Origin: an uncultured Desulfobacteraceae bacterium
GTDB lineage: Bacteria; Desulfobacterota; Desulfobacteria; Desulfobacterales; Desulfobacteraceae
Assembly (NCBI GenBank): GCA_913041495.1
Contig: CAJWHT010000014.1
Coordinates: 1 to 52,080 of the forward strand
DNA length: 52,080 bases
Direction: 5' to 3'
Below the pieces are notes generated by a model. That model saw only the letters and a program-made list of their open reading frames with translations, was not told the DNA's origin and did no database searches. Positions within the stretch are counted from its first letter, which is position 1; each line of letters opens with the position of its first letter. Position numbers and translations under genes: made by a program. Of the stretch, positions 16,633 through 27,275 are shown one piece after another.

Positions 16633-19600
16633 ATGAGCCATAATATAGATGTTTCCCAGATGAGCAGAGCGCAGAAGCAGGCCATGCTCAAAGCATTGTT
16701 GGAAAGAAAAAAGCGGAAAGACTCCTATTATCCGTTGTCTTCAGGGCAAAAAGGACTGTGGTTTCTCCAGAAGATGAACCCGGAAAGCCATGCCTATAAT
16801 GTGCCCTGTGCCTTTACCCTTAAAGGGATTGTTGATGAAGGGGCGCTGGCACGGACATTTAATGTGCTGGCAGACCATCATCCCATTCTCAGGACCGTGC
16901 TGAAAACCGATGATACGGGAGAACCCTGCCAGTCCGTGGCCTATAAAAAAACCATTGAGGTCAAAACAAAATCCATCGCCCACCTTTCGGAATCCGCGAT
17001 CGAACCGTTCTTAAGGCAGGTGGCCCGCGAACCTTTCGATCTTGACACAGGCCCGCTTTTCAGGGTCTATCTTTTCACGCGCTCGGAAACTTGCGCCGTT
17101 CTGCTTGTAAACTTCCATCACATTATTTTTGACGGCAGTTCCCTGCCCGTTTTTTTAAATGATTTTATATCCATATACAGGGCGGAACTGGCTGGCGAAC
17201 ATGCCGATGTCGCCCCCCAAAAGGCCTCTTTTGCCGAGTATGTCCACTGGCAGCAGGATATGCTGGCAGGCGAAGAGGGAAAGACCCACAAAACCTATTG
17301 GCTCGACAGATTATCCGGTGACCTGCCGGTGCTGAACCTGCCTGAGGATATCAAACCGGGCGGCGAAGACAGCAACACGGCCGGCTGTGACACCCTCAAA
17401 ATGGAAATTACCACTGAGTTGTCCCGGGCGCTGCGTGATGTTGCCGCGGACCATAAGGTCTATCTGTTTACCGTGCTGCTCAGTGCCTTTCAGGTGTTGC
17501 TCCACAGATACACGGAACAGGATGATATTATCACCGGGGTTCCCATGGCCGGGCGAAACCGCACAGGATTTGAAGAACTGATCGGTTATTTTATAAATAT
17601 GGTGCCGATCCGTGCCGACCTGTCGGAGGATATCACCTTTACCGAATTGATGCGCCAACTTCACGACGCTGCCATGGGGGCGATGACGCACCAGGAGTAT
17701 CCATTTCCTGAAATGGTCAAATCCCTGAGGGAAAAAGGATGGACGGACAGCGGCAACAATCCGCTGTTCCAGACCAGTTTTGTGCTTCAAAACTGGGCCA
17801 AAGGATTTGAAAAAAACGGTACCGATGCAAACGGTGAGAACTGTGGTTTCACACTGGAACCGATACTGGGCATCCAGCAGGAGGAGGATTTCAATCTGGC
17901 ATTGGAGGTCCTGGACCTCGATGCATTCCAGTTTTTCTTTAAATACGATGCCTCTTGTTACCGGCCGGATACCATCGCGCGCATGGCGGCCCATTTCAAA
18001 TGCCTGCTTCAGGCCATTGCTGAAAATCCGGACCAAAGAATTTCCCGGCTGCCGCTGTTTACGGCTTCCCATCGCCGGGAGATCCTTGAGGACTGGAACG
18101 ATACGAAAACACAATTTCCGGACGGGACCTGTCTGCACCAGCTCATTGAGGCCCAGGCGGAAAAAACACCTGAGGCAACGGCACTCATCTGCGGTGATGA
18201 GGAACTTACCTATGCCGCGTTGAACGAACGTGCCAATCAGGCCGGCAGATATCTACGGGAGACGGGGGTTACGCCCGGCACCCGGGTGGCCATATGCATG
18301 GAACGGTCCGTGGATATGATCGTCGGGATACTGGGCATATTAAAGGCCGGCGGTGCCTATGTCCCTGTGGACCCGGTATACCCGGCAGACCGTATCCGGT
18401 ATATGCTGGATGATTCGGCGGCACAGGTCATTGTAACCGAGATACAGCGCCTGGACGCGTTGCCCGAGCATGACGCAAAGGTCATCTGCCTGGACGCCGA
18501 AGCCTCTGCCATCGGCAGGGAAAAAGGTGCGAACCTGTCCTGCGGCGTCACCGCCGAAGACCTGGCCTACGTGATTTACACCTCCGGCTCCACGGGAAAA
18601 CCCAAAGGGGTGATGATCCGGCACAGGGGGCTTCCCAACCTGGCCCAGGCCCAGATCCGCCTGTTCGGTGTTAAATCCTCATCAAGGGTGCTGCAGTTCG
18701 CCTCCATGAGTTTTGACGCCTCCATTTCGGAAATCGCCATGGCGCTTTGCGCGGGGGCTGCGCTCTGCCTGGCCTCCAAAGCGGAGTTGATGCCAGGGGC
18801 GGCACTGGAAGAAACCCTGGTCCGTCATGCCATCACCCATGTGACGCTGCCGCCCACCGCCCTGGCCGTTATGAGGCCCGAAACGCTTTTTGCCCTTTCC
18901 ACCATCGTTGTGGCCGGCGAAGCCTGTCCGCCCGAGCTTGCCCGTCTCTGGTCAAAAGGCAGGGTGTTTATCAATGCCTACGGCCCCACCGAATCCACGG
19001 TCTGTGCGTCTGGCATGCGGTACGAGGGCAGCCCATTACAAACAGGCCGCTTACCCATAGGCCGCCCCATAGCCAATACACAGCTTTATATCCTGGACCG
19101 CCATCTCCAGCCGGTACCGGTGGGGGTGCCCGGTGAATTGCATATCGGGGGGGTGGGACTGGCCAAGGGCTATTTGAACCGTCCGGATCTCACCGATGAA
19201 AAATTCATTCCCAATCCCTTTGCAACGGATGATATCGGAGAGGACAGCCGCATATACAAAACCGGCGACCTTTGCCGGTATCTGCCCGACGGCAACATTG
19301 AGTTTTTAGGGCGTATGGACCACCAGGTAAAAATCCGGGGCTTCCGGATTGAACCGGGTGAAATCGAGGCGGTACTCAGGGCACACGGGCAGGTCAAGGA
19401 TGCCGTGGTGGACATCCGGTCCTCCGGGAACGGTGACCGTCAACTGGTGGCCTATGTGACGCCGGACGACACGGGATCACTGCCCACCCAGAGCGAACTG
19501 CGGGCCCATCTGACATCTGAGCTGCCGGATTTCATGATCCCGGCCCCCTTCGTATGGCTGAAGTCCATGCCCCTGACCCCCAACGGGAAAATCGACCGCA

Positions 19601-22600
19601 AGGCGTTGCCGGCACCGGATCCGTCCATGATCCGGGAGCAGGCCTTTGCCCCGCCGGAAACCGAGACCCAGAAGATTCTGGCCGGGATTTTCAGTGAGGT
19701 GCTGAAAACGGACAATGTGAGCATCCATGACGATTTTTTCATGATGGGCGGGCATTCCCTGCTGGCCACCGTTGTGATTTCCCGCATTCAAAAGGCGTTC
19801 AAAACGGAACTGCCCATCACCGGCATGTTCAATTTTCCCACCATTGCCGGCCTGAGCCGCCATATAGAAGCGCTAACCCGGACACAATCGGCGGCATACA
19901 ATGACATTGTCCCGGTTGACCGGGGCAGGCCCCTTGCGCTGTCTTTCGGTCAGCAGCGGCTGTGGTTCCTGGACAAATTCGAAGGGGGAGAATTTGCCTC
20001 CTACAATGTACCCATTGCCTTCCGGGTGACCGGGGAAATCGATGTGCCTGCGGTCAACCGCGCCATCAACGAAATCATACGGCGCCACGAGATCCTAAGG
20101 ACGGTTTTCCAAGATCCCTTGAACGGTTCTGTTGGGGAGAAGGAAACGGGTGAAGATGCCGTCCCCCGCCAGGTGATCCTGCCGGAATTGAAGGTCGGCC
20201 TGACCCTGGTGGACATCGCGGAGCTGCCAAAAAAAGAGCGGGAAGAAGAAGCTGCCCGGATCGTTTCCGGGGAAAGCATCACCCCCTTTGACCTGTCCAA
20301 AGGCCCCCTGATCCGCGCCGCCCTTATCCGGATGGATACAGGGGAACACCTACTGATGGTGACCCTGCACCACATCGTCTTCGACGGCTGGTCCGTGGGG
20401 GTCTTTTTCAGGGAATTCGAACAGCTCTACGGGGCATTTGTCTTGGACAAGCCATCCCCCCTCACCGATCTTTCGATCCAGTACGCGGATTTCGCCGTCT
20501 GGCAGCGGGAGACCCTCAAAGGGGGAGAACTGGCCCGCCAGTTAACATACTGGGAAAACCACCTGGCAGGTATTCCCCTGTCAACGGAATTGCCCACGGA
20601 CCGTCCCCGCCCGCCGGTGCAGACCTTCAACGGCGGCTTTGTCCCGTTCACCATCGGCCCTGAGCTGACCGCCCGGCTGACCGCCTTGAGCCGTAAATCA
20701 GGTGCGACCCTTTTCATGACCCTGTATGCGGCATTCGCCACCCTGTTGTCACGTTACAGCGGCAAAACAGATATTGTGATCGGCTCGCCTGTGGCCAACC
20801 GCACCCACATCCAGACGGAACCCCTTATCGGATTTTTTGTCAACACCCTGGCCTTGCGGGCGGATCTGAGCGAAGATCCCGGATTCTCAGATTTCCTTTT
20901 GCGGGTGAAGGACAACGTGCTTGCGGCATACGAAAACCAGGACCTGCCCTTTGAGCGGCTGATCATGTCCGATGTGCTGAATGTCGAGCGCAGCATGAGC
21001 CAGTCCCCGCTGTTCCAGGTGATGTTTGACTTGTACAATGTGTCCGGCGGGGCGTCCGGCGGCGCTGGCGGACGATTCGAGACAGGGGGGCTGAATTTCT
21101 CCCCCTATGACATTGACTATGACGTGGCCAAGTTCGACCTGACCCTTTCCATGATCACGGAAGCGGACCGGATTACGGCCAGGTTCCAGTACAACAGCGA
21201 TTTGTTCGACCGGAGCACCATTGAAAGGAGCGTCGGACATTTCACGGCACTTCTGGCTGACATTGTCGAGACGCCGGACAAGTCACTGTCCAGGCTTTCC
21301 ATTCTACCCCGGGCGGAAAAACAAATGCTTTTGACCGCCTTCAACGACACATCGGCGGATTTCCCCGATGATGTGCTGATCCATGAGGTGTTTGAGGCAA
21401 ATGCAAGGCAAATCCCCGATGCACAGGCCGTTGTATTCCAGGACCAGGTGCTGACCTACCGCGAACTCAATGACCGGGCAAACCGGACGGGGCATTACCT
21501 CAAGAAACTGGGTGTGGGACCCGATGTCCTGGTGGGACTGTACATGGAACGGTCCTTTGAGATGATCACGGGTGTGCTGGGAATATTGAAGGCCGGCGGT
21601 GCTTACGTCCCCCTGGACCCCTCCTATCCCGCGGACCGCATCGCCTATATCATGGATGATACCAACGCCCCGATCATTCTGACCCAGGAGAGGCTGCTTT
21701 CATCCCTGCCGGACACCCAGGCCAGGCCGGTGTGCATGGATAAAGACTGGGACCACATGAAAACGGAATCGCCGGAAAACGTGGTGAACGAAACCACCCC
21801 CGGCCATATGTGCTATGTGATCTATACGTCCGGCACCACGGGCCGGCCCAAAGGGGTCATGATCGAGCATCGCTCCGTGTGCGCCAGGCTTTCGTTCTGG
21901 CAGGAAATTTACGGGCTTTCCCCCAAAGATGTGGCCGTTCATTATAGGCCCTACAGCTTTGACGGCTCCATTGAAGAGTATCTTTTGCCCCTGTGGGTGG
22001 GGGCGAAGTTTATCATGGCCCCCAGCAACATCGCCGTGACGGACAATATCGCGGACTACCTGATCAATACCATAAACACCTACGGCATCACCAAGATCAA
22101 CATGCCCCCCGTCCTGCTGGACGTGTTCCTGATGGAACTCAAGCGAACCTGTGTTAAAAAGGTGAAAAGCCTGCACACCGTCGTCAGCGGCGGGGATAAG
22201 CTCACCGCGGACATCGCCCTCAAATTTGAGTCTCTATTTGATACAGCGAACCTCTACAACACCTATGGCCCCACCGAGAATTCAATTGATTCTTTGAACT
22301 GGCGGTGTGATATGGCACAGGGCAAGGGGCGCGTACTTCTGGGCAAATCCATTGCCAATACCAAATCCTATATCGTGGACGGTAACGGGGCACTTGTCCC
22401 CTTAGGGGTCCCCGGGGAATTGGTGGTCAGCGGCATCGGCCTTGCCCGGGGATACCTGAACCGCCCGAATCTCACCCGGGAGGTTTTTGTATCCAATCCT
22501 TTCAGTGACAGGCCCGGAAGCCGCCTCTACAAGACAGGGGATCTTTGCCGCTGTCTTCCGGACGGCAACATTGAGTTTCTCGGGCGGATCGACCACCAGG

Positions 22601-25482
22601 TGAAGATCCGGGGATTCCGCATTGAGCTGGGGGAGATCGAGTCTGTGCTCAGCCGCCATGAACTGGTGAACGAAACCGTTGTCCTGGCCAGGGAAGACCA
22701 GCCGGGGAACAAACAGCTTGCCGCCTATGTGGTTCCCATTGATCCGGATCTGCGCCCCGAAGAGGCGGATGTCCGGGCGTTCCTGAGAACCATTCTGCCG
22801 GATTATATGATCCCTGCCTTCATCGTTTTCATGGACGAACTGCCGTTGACCCCCAACGGTAAAATAGATCGCAAAGGTCTGCCTGCACCGGTGCTGTCCA
22901 GTGCGGGAAGCGCCTATGCGGCACCTAAGACCGCCAACGAAAAGATCCTGGCCCAGATATGGTCGGAAACCCTCGGGGTGCCCCAGGTGGGGATCAACGA
23001 CAATTTCTTTTCCCTGGGCGGGGATTCCATCATCAGTATCCGGATTATTTCCAAGGCATCGGACAAGGGGCTTTCCTTTACCGTCAAGCAGATTTTTGAA
23101 CATCAGACCCTTGGCGAACTCGCCAGGGCTGCCGGTGTCAGAAGGCATATTACGGCGGAGCAGGGTGTCGTGACGGGGAACGTTCCGCTGACACCGATGA
23201 TGGAACGTTTTTTCTCACCCCCCTGTGCCGATCCCCACCATTTCAACCAGTATCTGGTTGTCCGGATTTCCGATACATGGGATACGGCCGTTCTGGGGGA
23301 GGTGTTTTCCGCCATACTGGCACAGCATGACGCCCTCAGGCTCCAATTCACACAAAAAGACGGTGCCTGGACCGCCGCCTTAGCGGATGTGGCACCGGAT
23401 GCAGGCGCTGCTCTGCTATCGGTTTCAGACCTGTCCCAGGTGGCTTCCGGGGAGCGCATGGCTGCCATGCAAGCGCGTATCAAATCCCATCAGGACGCGT
23501 TTGATCTTGATACGGGGCCCCTGTTGAAAGCCGTTTTATTCCGGACGGGAGAAGGGAAGAATTATCTGTGGGTCATTGTCCATCATCTGGCCGTGGACGG
23601 TGTTTCATGGCGGATTTTCATGGAGGATTTTGAACGGTTGTGCGTGATGGCGGCCAATGGTGAGGCGATTTCACTCCGGCCGAAAACCACCTCTTTGAAA
23701 ACATGGGCTTCCCGTTTAACCGCGTACGCCGGGTCAGATGCCCTGATGGCGCAAAAGGCGTATTGGCTGAAACAGACAGGTACCCTGCCGCTGCCGGCGG
23801 ACCACCCCTTTGACCCATCCGTCAACACCAAGGAAAATGCGCAAACCCTGACCCTTAACCTGTCAGAAGAGGATACCCATATCCTTCTTCACAAGGCCCC
23901 CGATATCTACGGGGCCCGGACAGATATACTGCTCCTGTCAGCGCTTTTCAAGGCCCTCTGTAGGTGGACGGGACGGTCACAGGCCCTGATCGGCCTGGAA
24001 GGCCACGGAAGGGAAGACCTGGGCGCAGAGGACCGGGTTGGAAATGATCTGTCCGGCGATATCGACCTGTCCAAAACCATGGGTTGGTTCACCAGCTTTT
24101 TCCCCCTTTTGCTGTCGACGGATGAGGAACAGGGGATTTCGGAGACGGTTGCCGCCGTCAGGGCACAGGTGGAAGCCATCCCCAACCGGGGCATCGGTTA
24201 CGGTGTCCTGCGCTATATGGCTTCGGATCCCGGTATAAAAACGGCGCTCAGTGCTCTACCGTCCCCCCAGGTTATTTTCAACTATTTCGGTCAGATCGAC
24301 GAAGTCTTTGCCGGCGGGGAAGTGGCCTTTGAGCGGGTTGGGTTTTCCGAGAGTCCCGGCAGAACACGGCAGAACATGATTGACATCGGCGGCGGTGTGA
24401 TCAACGGCAGGCTTCAGATTTCCGTGTCATACTGCAGAAAAATCCATGAGGCTGACACCATCCGGCGTGTCACAGATGATTTTGACACGGCACTGCACAG
24501 ACTTATCCACGGGGCGTACGGCCAAAAACAGGCGTTCACCCACAAAGCCTTTCCCCAGTTTCCCGAGTTGATTTACCTGAATAAAAGCACCGTCGGGCCG
24601 CCGGTGTTCTGGATTCACGGCGGGCTTGGCGGGGTCGGGGCCTATGTAAAGCTGGCCCGGAGAATCCAACGGCCCTTTTACGGCATCCAGGCCAGGGGAT
24701 GGATGACAGACCGGGCCCCGTTAGAAGGCGTCCGCAAGAAAGCCGCATACTACCTGCGTATAATAAGGGCTGTCCAACCCGAAGGCCCGTATTACCTGGG
24801 GGGGTACTCCTACGGCGGCAAGGTGGCCTACGAGATGACCCGTCAACTGCAGCAAATGGGTGAATCCGTGGCATCTATCGTCATGCTCGATTCAAGACTT
24901 CTTCCGGACGCTGCACCCGGTGAAACGCCTTCCCCGGTCAACAGGAAAGAGGTGATGTTCCAGGCTGTCAATGCCGTATTGTACGAAGCAACGCTCGCCC
25001 GCCCGGATAAGATGGCAGATGTAATGATCCATCGCGATGAGCTGGATACGGGGGTAAGCGATGAGCTGTTTATGCAGGCCCTCTGCGAACACCCGAAAAC
25101 GCTGGCCATATTCAAAACCTGCGAAAAGGCGGCTATCCAGATCCGGGGCATTGCCGAGACCATAGAAAAAGGCCGGGAAGACGCATATATTGTAAAGCCC
25201 CTGCCCAATCCGGACGCCGTGACCTGTCAATTTTTCCGGGATAAGAGCGGGGTGATGTACGGCAGTATGGCCCCATATTTTTCCTTTGAAGCACAGTCGT
25301 CAAATAATCAGATCGGAAATTGTGACTTATGGGAAAAGCACATTCCGGATTTTCGTCTGACGGATGTGGATTCCCCCAACCATATGGCCATGTTGACGGA
25401 CCCTGATTCTTTTGAGGCGATCGCCAAAGACTGCGAGCAGTTTTATCAGGTAAACAGGATTTTCGAACCCATTTTGAATTAA
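16633..25482 (+). CDS. Dimodular NRPS with epimerase and thioesterase: C-A-PCP-C-A-PCP-E-TE (2949 aa)
   Basis: The N-terminal 30 residues (SRAQKQAMLKALLERKKR) are a docking-like basic helix. C1 has HHIIFDG (162-168). A1 is about 490-985; by alignment to GrsA its pocket reads D-A-S-T-V-A-A-V-C-K, a tyrosine-type code. PCP1 Ser is 1042. C2 has HHIVFDG (1246-1252). A2 is about 1550-2050, with pocket D-G-E-N-V-G-T-I-D-K; I cannot assign it firmly, though Glu at the third position hints at a basic side chain. PCP2 Ser2132 sits in GGDS, the form usual before epimerases. The E domain (about 2175-2630) shows HHLAVDG, EGHGRE, GWFTSFFP and NYFGQ. The TE has Ser2726 (GGYSYGG), an Asp in MLDS and His2917 (SPNHM). 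It would add two residues, invert the second and release the product. The gene is a paralogue of the NRPS at 28797. Confidence 0.95.
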   Translation: MSHNIDVSQMSRAQKQAMLKALLERKKRKDSYYPLSSGQKGLWFLQKMNPESHAYNVPCAFTLKGIVDEGALARTFNVLADHHPILRTVLKTDDTGEPCQSVAYKKTIEVKTKSIAHLSESAIEPFLRQVAREPFDLDTGPLFRVYLFTRSETCAVLLVNFHHIIFDGSSLPVFLNDFISIYRAELAGEHADVAPQKASFAEYVHWQQDMLAGEEGKTHKTYWLDRLSGDLPVLNLPEDIKPGGEDSNTAGCDTLKMEITTELSRALRDVAADHKVYLFTVLLSAFQVLLHRYTEQDDIITGVPMAGRNRTGFEELIGYFINMVPIRADLSEDITFTELMRQLHDAAMGAMTHQEYPFPEMVKSLREKGWTDSGNNPLFQTSFVLQNWAKGFEKNGTDANGENCGFTLEPILGIQQEEDFNLALEVLDLDAFQFFFKYDASCYRPDTIARMAAHFKCLLQAIAENPDQRISRLPLFTASHRREILEDWNDTKTQFPDGTCLHQLIEAQAEKTPEATALICGDEELTYAALNERANQAGRYLRETGVTPGTRVAICMERSVDMIVGILGILKAGGAYVPVDPVYPADRIRYMLDDSAAQVIVTEIQRLDALPEHDAKVICLDAEASAIGREKGANLSCGVTAEDLAYVIYTSGSTGKPKGVMIRHRGLPNLAQAQIRLFGVKSSSRVLQFASMSFDASISEIAMALCAGAALCLASKAELMPGAALEETLVRHAITHVTLPPTALAVMRPETLFALSTIVVAGEACPPELARLWSKGRVFINAYGPTESTVCASGMRYEGSPLQTGRLPIGRPIANTQLYILDRHLQPVPVGVPGELHIGGVGLAKGYLNRPDLTDEKFIPNPFATDDIGEDSRIYKTGDLCRYLPDGNIEFLGRMDHQVKIRGFRIEPGEIEAVLRAHGQVKDAVVDIRSSGNGDRQLVAYVTPDDTGSLPTQSELRAHLTSELPDFMIPAPFVWLKSMPLTPNGKIDRKALPAPDPSMIREQAFAPPETETQKILAGIFSEVLKTDNVSIHDDFFMMGGHSLLATVVISRIQKAFKTELPITGMFNFPTIAGLSRHIEALTRTQSAAYNDIVPVDRGRPLALSFGQQRLWFLDKFEGGEFASYNVPIAFRVTGEIDVPAVNRAINEIIRRHEILRTVFQDPLNGSVGEKETGEDAVPRQVILPELKVGLTLVDIAELPKKEREEEAARIVSGESITPFDLSKGPLIRAALIRMDTGEHLLMVTLHHIVFDGWSVGVFFREFEQLYGAFVLDKPSPLTDLSIQYADFAVWQRETLKGGELARQLTYWENHLAGIPLSTELPTDRPRPPVQTFNGGFVPFTIGPELTARLTALSRKSGATLFMTLYAAFATLLSRYSGKTDIVIGSPVANRTHIQTEPLIGFFVNTLALRADLSEDPGFSDFLLRVKDNVLAAYENQDLPFERLIMSDVLNVERSMSQSPLFQVMFDLYNVSGGASGGAGGRFETGGLNFSPYDIDYDVAKFDLTLSMITEADRITARFQYNSDLFDRSTIERSVGHFTALLADIVETPDKSLSRLSILPRAEKQMLLTAFNDTSADFPDDVLIHEVFEANARQIPDAQAVVFQDQVLTYRELNDRANRTGHYLKKLGVGPDVLVGLYMERSFEMITGVLGILKAGGAYVPLDPSYPADRIAYIMDDTNAPIILTQERLLSSLPDTQARPVCMDKDWDHMKTESPENVVNETTPGHMCYVIYTSGTTGRPKGVMIEHRSVCARLSFWQEIYGLSPKDVAVHYRPYSFDGSIEEYLLPLWVGAKFIMAPSNIAVTDNIADYLINTINTYGITKINMPPVLLDVFLMELKRTCVKKVKSLHTVVSGGDKLTADIALKFESLFDTANLYNTYGPTENSIDSLNWRCDMAQGKGRVLLGKSIANTKSYIVDGNGALVPLGVPGELVVSGIGLARGYLNRPNLTREVFVSNPFSDRPGSRLYKTGDLCRCLPDGNIEFLGRIDHQVKIRGFRIELGEIESVLSRHELVNETVVLAREDQPGNKQLAAYVVPIDPDLRPEEADVRAFLRTILPDYMIPAFIVFMDELPLTPNGKIDRKGLPAPVLSSAGSAYAAPKTANEKILAQIWSETLGVPQVGINDNFFSLGGDSIISIRIISKASDKGLSFTVKQIFEHQTLGELARAAGVRRHITAEQGVVTGNVPLTPMMERFFSPPCADPHHFNQYLVVRISDTWDTAVLGEVFSAILAQHDALRLQFTQKDGAWTAALADVAPDAGAALLSVSDLSQVASGERMAAMQARIKSHQDAFDLDTGPLLKAVLFRTGEGKNYLWVIVHHLAVDGVSWRIFMEDFERLCVMAANGEAISLRPKTTSLKTWASRLTAYAGSDALMAQKAYWLKQTGTLPLPADHPFDPSVNTKENAQTLTLNLSEEDTHILLHKAPDIYGARTDILLLSALFKALCRWTGRSQALIGLEGHGREDLGAEDRVGNDLSGDIDLSKTMGWFTSFFPLLLSTDEEQGISETVAAVRAQVEAIPNRGIGYGVLRYMASDPGIKTALSALPSPQVIFNYFGQIDEVFAGGEVAFERVGFSESPGRTRQNMIDIGGGVINGRLQISVSYCRKIHEADTIRRVTDDFDTALHRLIHGAYGQKQAFTHKAFPQFPELIYLNKSTVGPPVFWIHGGLGGVGAYVKLARRIQRPFYGIQARGWMTDRAPLEGVRKKAAYYLRIIRAVQPEGPYYLGGYSYGGKVAYEMTRQLQQMGESVASIVMLDSRLLPDAAPGETPSPVNRKEVMFQAVNAVLYEATLARPDKMADVMIHRDELDTGVSDELFMQALCEHPKTLAIFKTCEKAAIQIRGIAETIEKGREDAYIVKPLPNPDAVTCQFFRDKSGVMYGSMAPYFSFEAQSSNNQIGNCDLWEKHIPDFRLTDVDSPNHMAMLTDPDSFEAIAKDCEQFYQVNRIFEPILN

Positions 25483-25517
25483 ACCGAGCAATTAAAAATA
25501 CTTGTAAAGGAGGGTGT

Positions 25518-27266
25518 ATGAAAAGCGTGAGAGTGTTGAAGGCCGTATTGATGGTGACCCTGCTGCTGTGGGGGCACGTAATGGCAGGTGCCTGGGCCGG
25601 TGACCAGCCCCTGGTCAGCATCCCGGGTCTTGGAGATATCCAGGGCAGCTATGAACAGATCTCACTTCCCGACGGAAGTGTCAAAATAATTCAGCATTTC
25701 AGCGCCATTCCCTATGCCGAACCCATGACACCTGAGAACCGCTGGATGCCTTCGGTAAAAAAGAAACCTTTTGCAACCAATCCCTACGATGCCACCGTTG
25801 CCTGCCCGGCCTGTCCCCAGTTGTCCCCGGAAAAAAATATCCAGGAGGATTGCCTTTATCTTCGGGTGGCGGCACCTGAAAATGCCGCACCCGGATCAAA
25901 GCTTCCGGTCATGGTGTTCATTCATGGCGGGGCCTTTATGACAGGCAGCGCGAACTCCGATTATTACAGGAGCGGTGCCAGTATCACCGCGCAAAAAGAT
26001 GTGATTGTGGTGACCATCAACTACCGCCTGGGGATCCTTGGGTTCATGGTCCATCACGGGCAGGGGGGGACGGATACCAGCCACGGCAATTTCGGTATCG
26101 GGGACCAGAGACTGGCCGTCGAATTTGTAAAAGAATACATCGCGGCCTTCGGCGGTGATGAGAACAACATTACCATTTTCGGTGAAAGCGCCGGTGCCAT
26201 GTCCATCGGTTTTCATCTCATGATGGAAAACCAGGATTACTTTGATGCCGCCATTATGCAAAGCAACCTCTACGGGCTGCCCTATCTCACCGAAAAGGAA
26301 AGTGCCGGGCTGGGCAAAAAGGCTCTGGAAGCGGCCGGATGCGACGATCTGGCCTGCATGCGGGAGAAATCATGGACGGATGTGATGCAGGTGGGCTCCG
26401 GCCTGACGGCCGGTGCCGTCAAGGACTTCGGTCTCAAAGGCATTTTTTGCTTCAAGCCGGTGATTCATGACCAGACCTTCGGTTTTAAAACACAGCCTGC
26501 CAACCATGTCCCGGAAAAGCCCGTGATTTTAGGCATCAACAGGAACGAAGGCCCGCTGATCGCATTGGGGATCATGGGCGATCTTTCCCAGAGCACGGGT
26601 ATCAAGGATCTGACAGCCATGACGGAAGCCCAGTTAGACCAGTTGATCGCCATGCTGTTTAAAGAAAAAAACGCCCGGCGGATTCTTGAACCGACCAAGG
26701 CATTGTATCCGGCCTTCATGAAAGAATCGGAATGCAGTTTTATGCAGTCGCCGCCCAAGCCGAATCCCCCCGAGACCCCCACAAAATACTATACGCTGTT
26801 TACCCGGATATTGTCGGATATGGTGTTCACCACCGCCAACCTCAAATACGCCTATGATGCCACTTCTGGCGCCCATCCCCTATACGCCTATCATTTCACC
26901 CATGTGTCATCATGCGATCCCTGGCCCATCCTCCGGCCTCAATGTGCGGAATGTGTCTGCCATACGGCGGAGCTGCCTTACCTGTTCAGCTCATTTGCCG
27001 CCTTCAACCCGGAGTGCGGAAACCCCGACTCCTGGGCACGGATTACCCCCAGGGAGTACGGCCTGTCGGTGCGGATGATGGATTTCTGGACCCGGTTTGC
27101 CGCCCAGCGGAATCCCGGTGCCCCCTGGCCGGAATTTGCAGGCGCGCCTTATGCGGCCCAACTGCTTGACCTGAACATCACCCCCACGCCGGTGAAGGCA
27201 ACGGTGGTGGGAGCGCAGACCTTTTATCAACTCTATGCACCGATTGTAGAATCGGAAAATATGTAA
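25518..27266 (+). CDS. Secreted type-B carboxylesterase
   Basis: 582 aa, start set by a strong AAAGGAGGG. Residues 1-27 are a signal peptide (basic MKSVRVLK, hydrophobic core, AGAWA cleavage region). The carboxylesterase/para-nitrobenzyl esterase fold is shown by the oxyanion motif VFIHGGAF, the nucleophile Ser224 in GESAGA, Glu344 in NRNEG and His482 in CHTAELPYLF. A cysteine-rich patch (CDPWPILRPQCAECVC) suggests disulfides in an oxidising compartment. Being exported, it cannot act on carrier-bound chains. More likely it hydrolyses an ester in the finished or exported product, for self-protection or activation, or is a passenger. It lies 35 nt after one NRPS and co-directional with the other. 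Confidence 0.9.
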   Translation: MKSVRVLKAVLMVTLLLWGHVMAGAWAGDQPLVSIPGLGDIQGSYEQISLPDGSVKIIQHFSAIPYAEPMTPENRWMPSVKKKPFATNPYDATVACPACPQLSPEKNIQEDCLYLRVAAPENAAPGSKLPVMVFIHGGAFMTGSANSDYYRSGASITAQKDVIVVTINYRLGILGFMVHHGQGGTDTSHGNFGIGDQRLAVEFVKEYIAAFGGDENNITIFGESAGAMSIGFHLMMENQDYFDAAIMQSNLYGLPYLTEKESAGLGKKALEAAGCDDLACMREKSWTDVMQVGSGLTAGAVKDFGLKGIFCFKPVIHDQTFGFKTQPANHVPEKPVILGINRNEGPLIALGIMGDLSQSTGIKDLTAMTEAQLDQLIAMLFKEKNARRILEPTKALYPAFMKESECSFMQSPPKPNPPETPTKYYTLFTRILSDMVFTTANLKYAYDATSGAHPLYAYHFTHVSSCDPWPILRPQCAECVCHTAELPYLFSSFAAFNPECGNPDSWARITPREYGLSVRMMDFWTRFAAQRNPGAPWPEFAGAPYAAQLLDLNITPTPVKATVVGAQTFYQLYAPIVESENM

Positions 27267-27275
27267 GGACACGCT

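Noticed and set aside
25518-27266. Esterase as a type II editing thioesterase
   Set aside because: It has a signal peptide and the type-B carboxylesterase fold with Ser-Glu-His, unlike the short cytosolic type II thioesterases.
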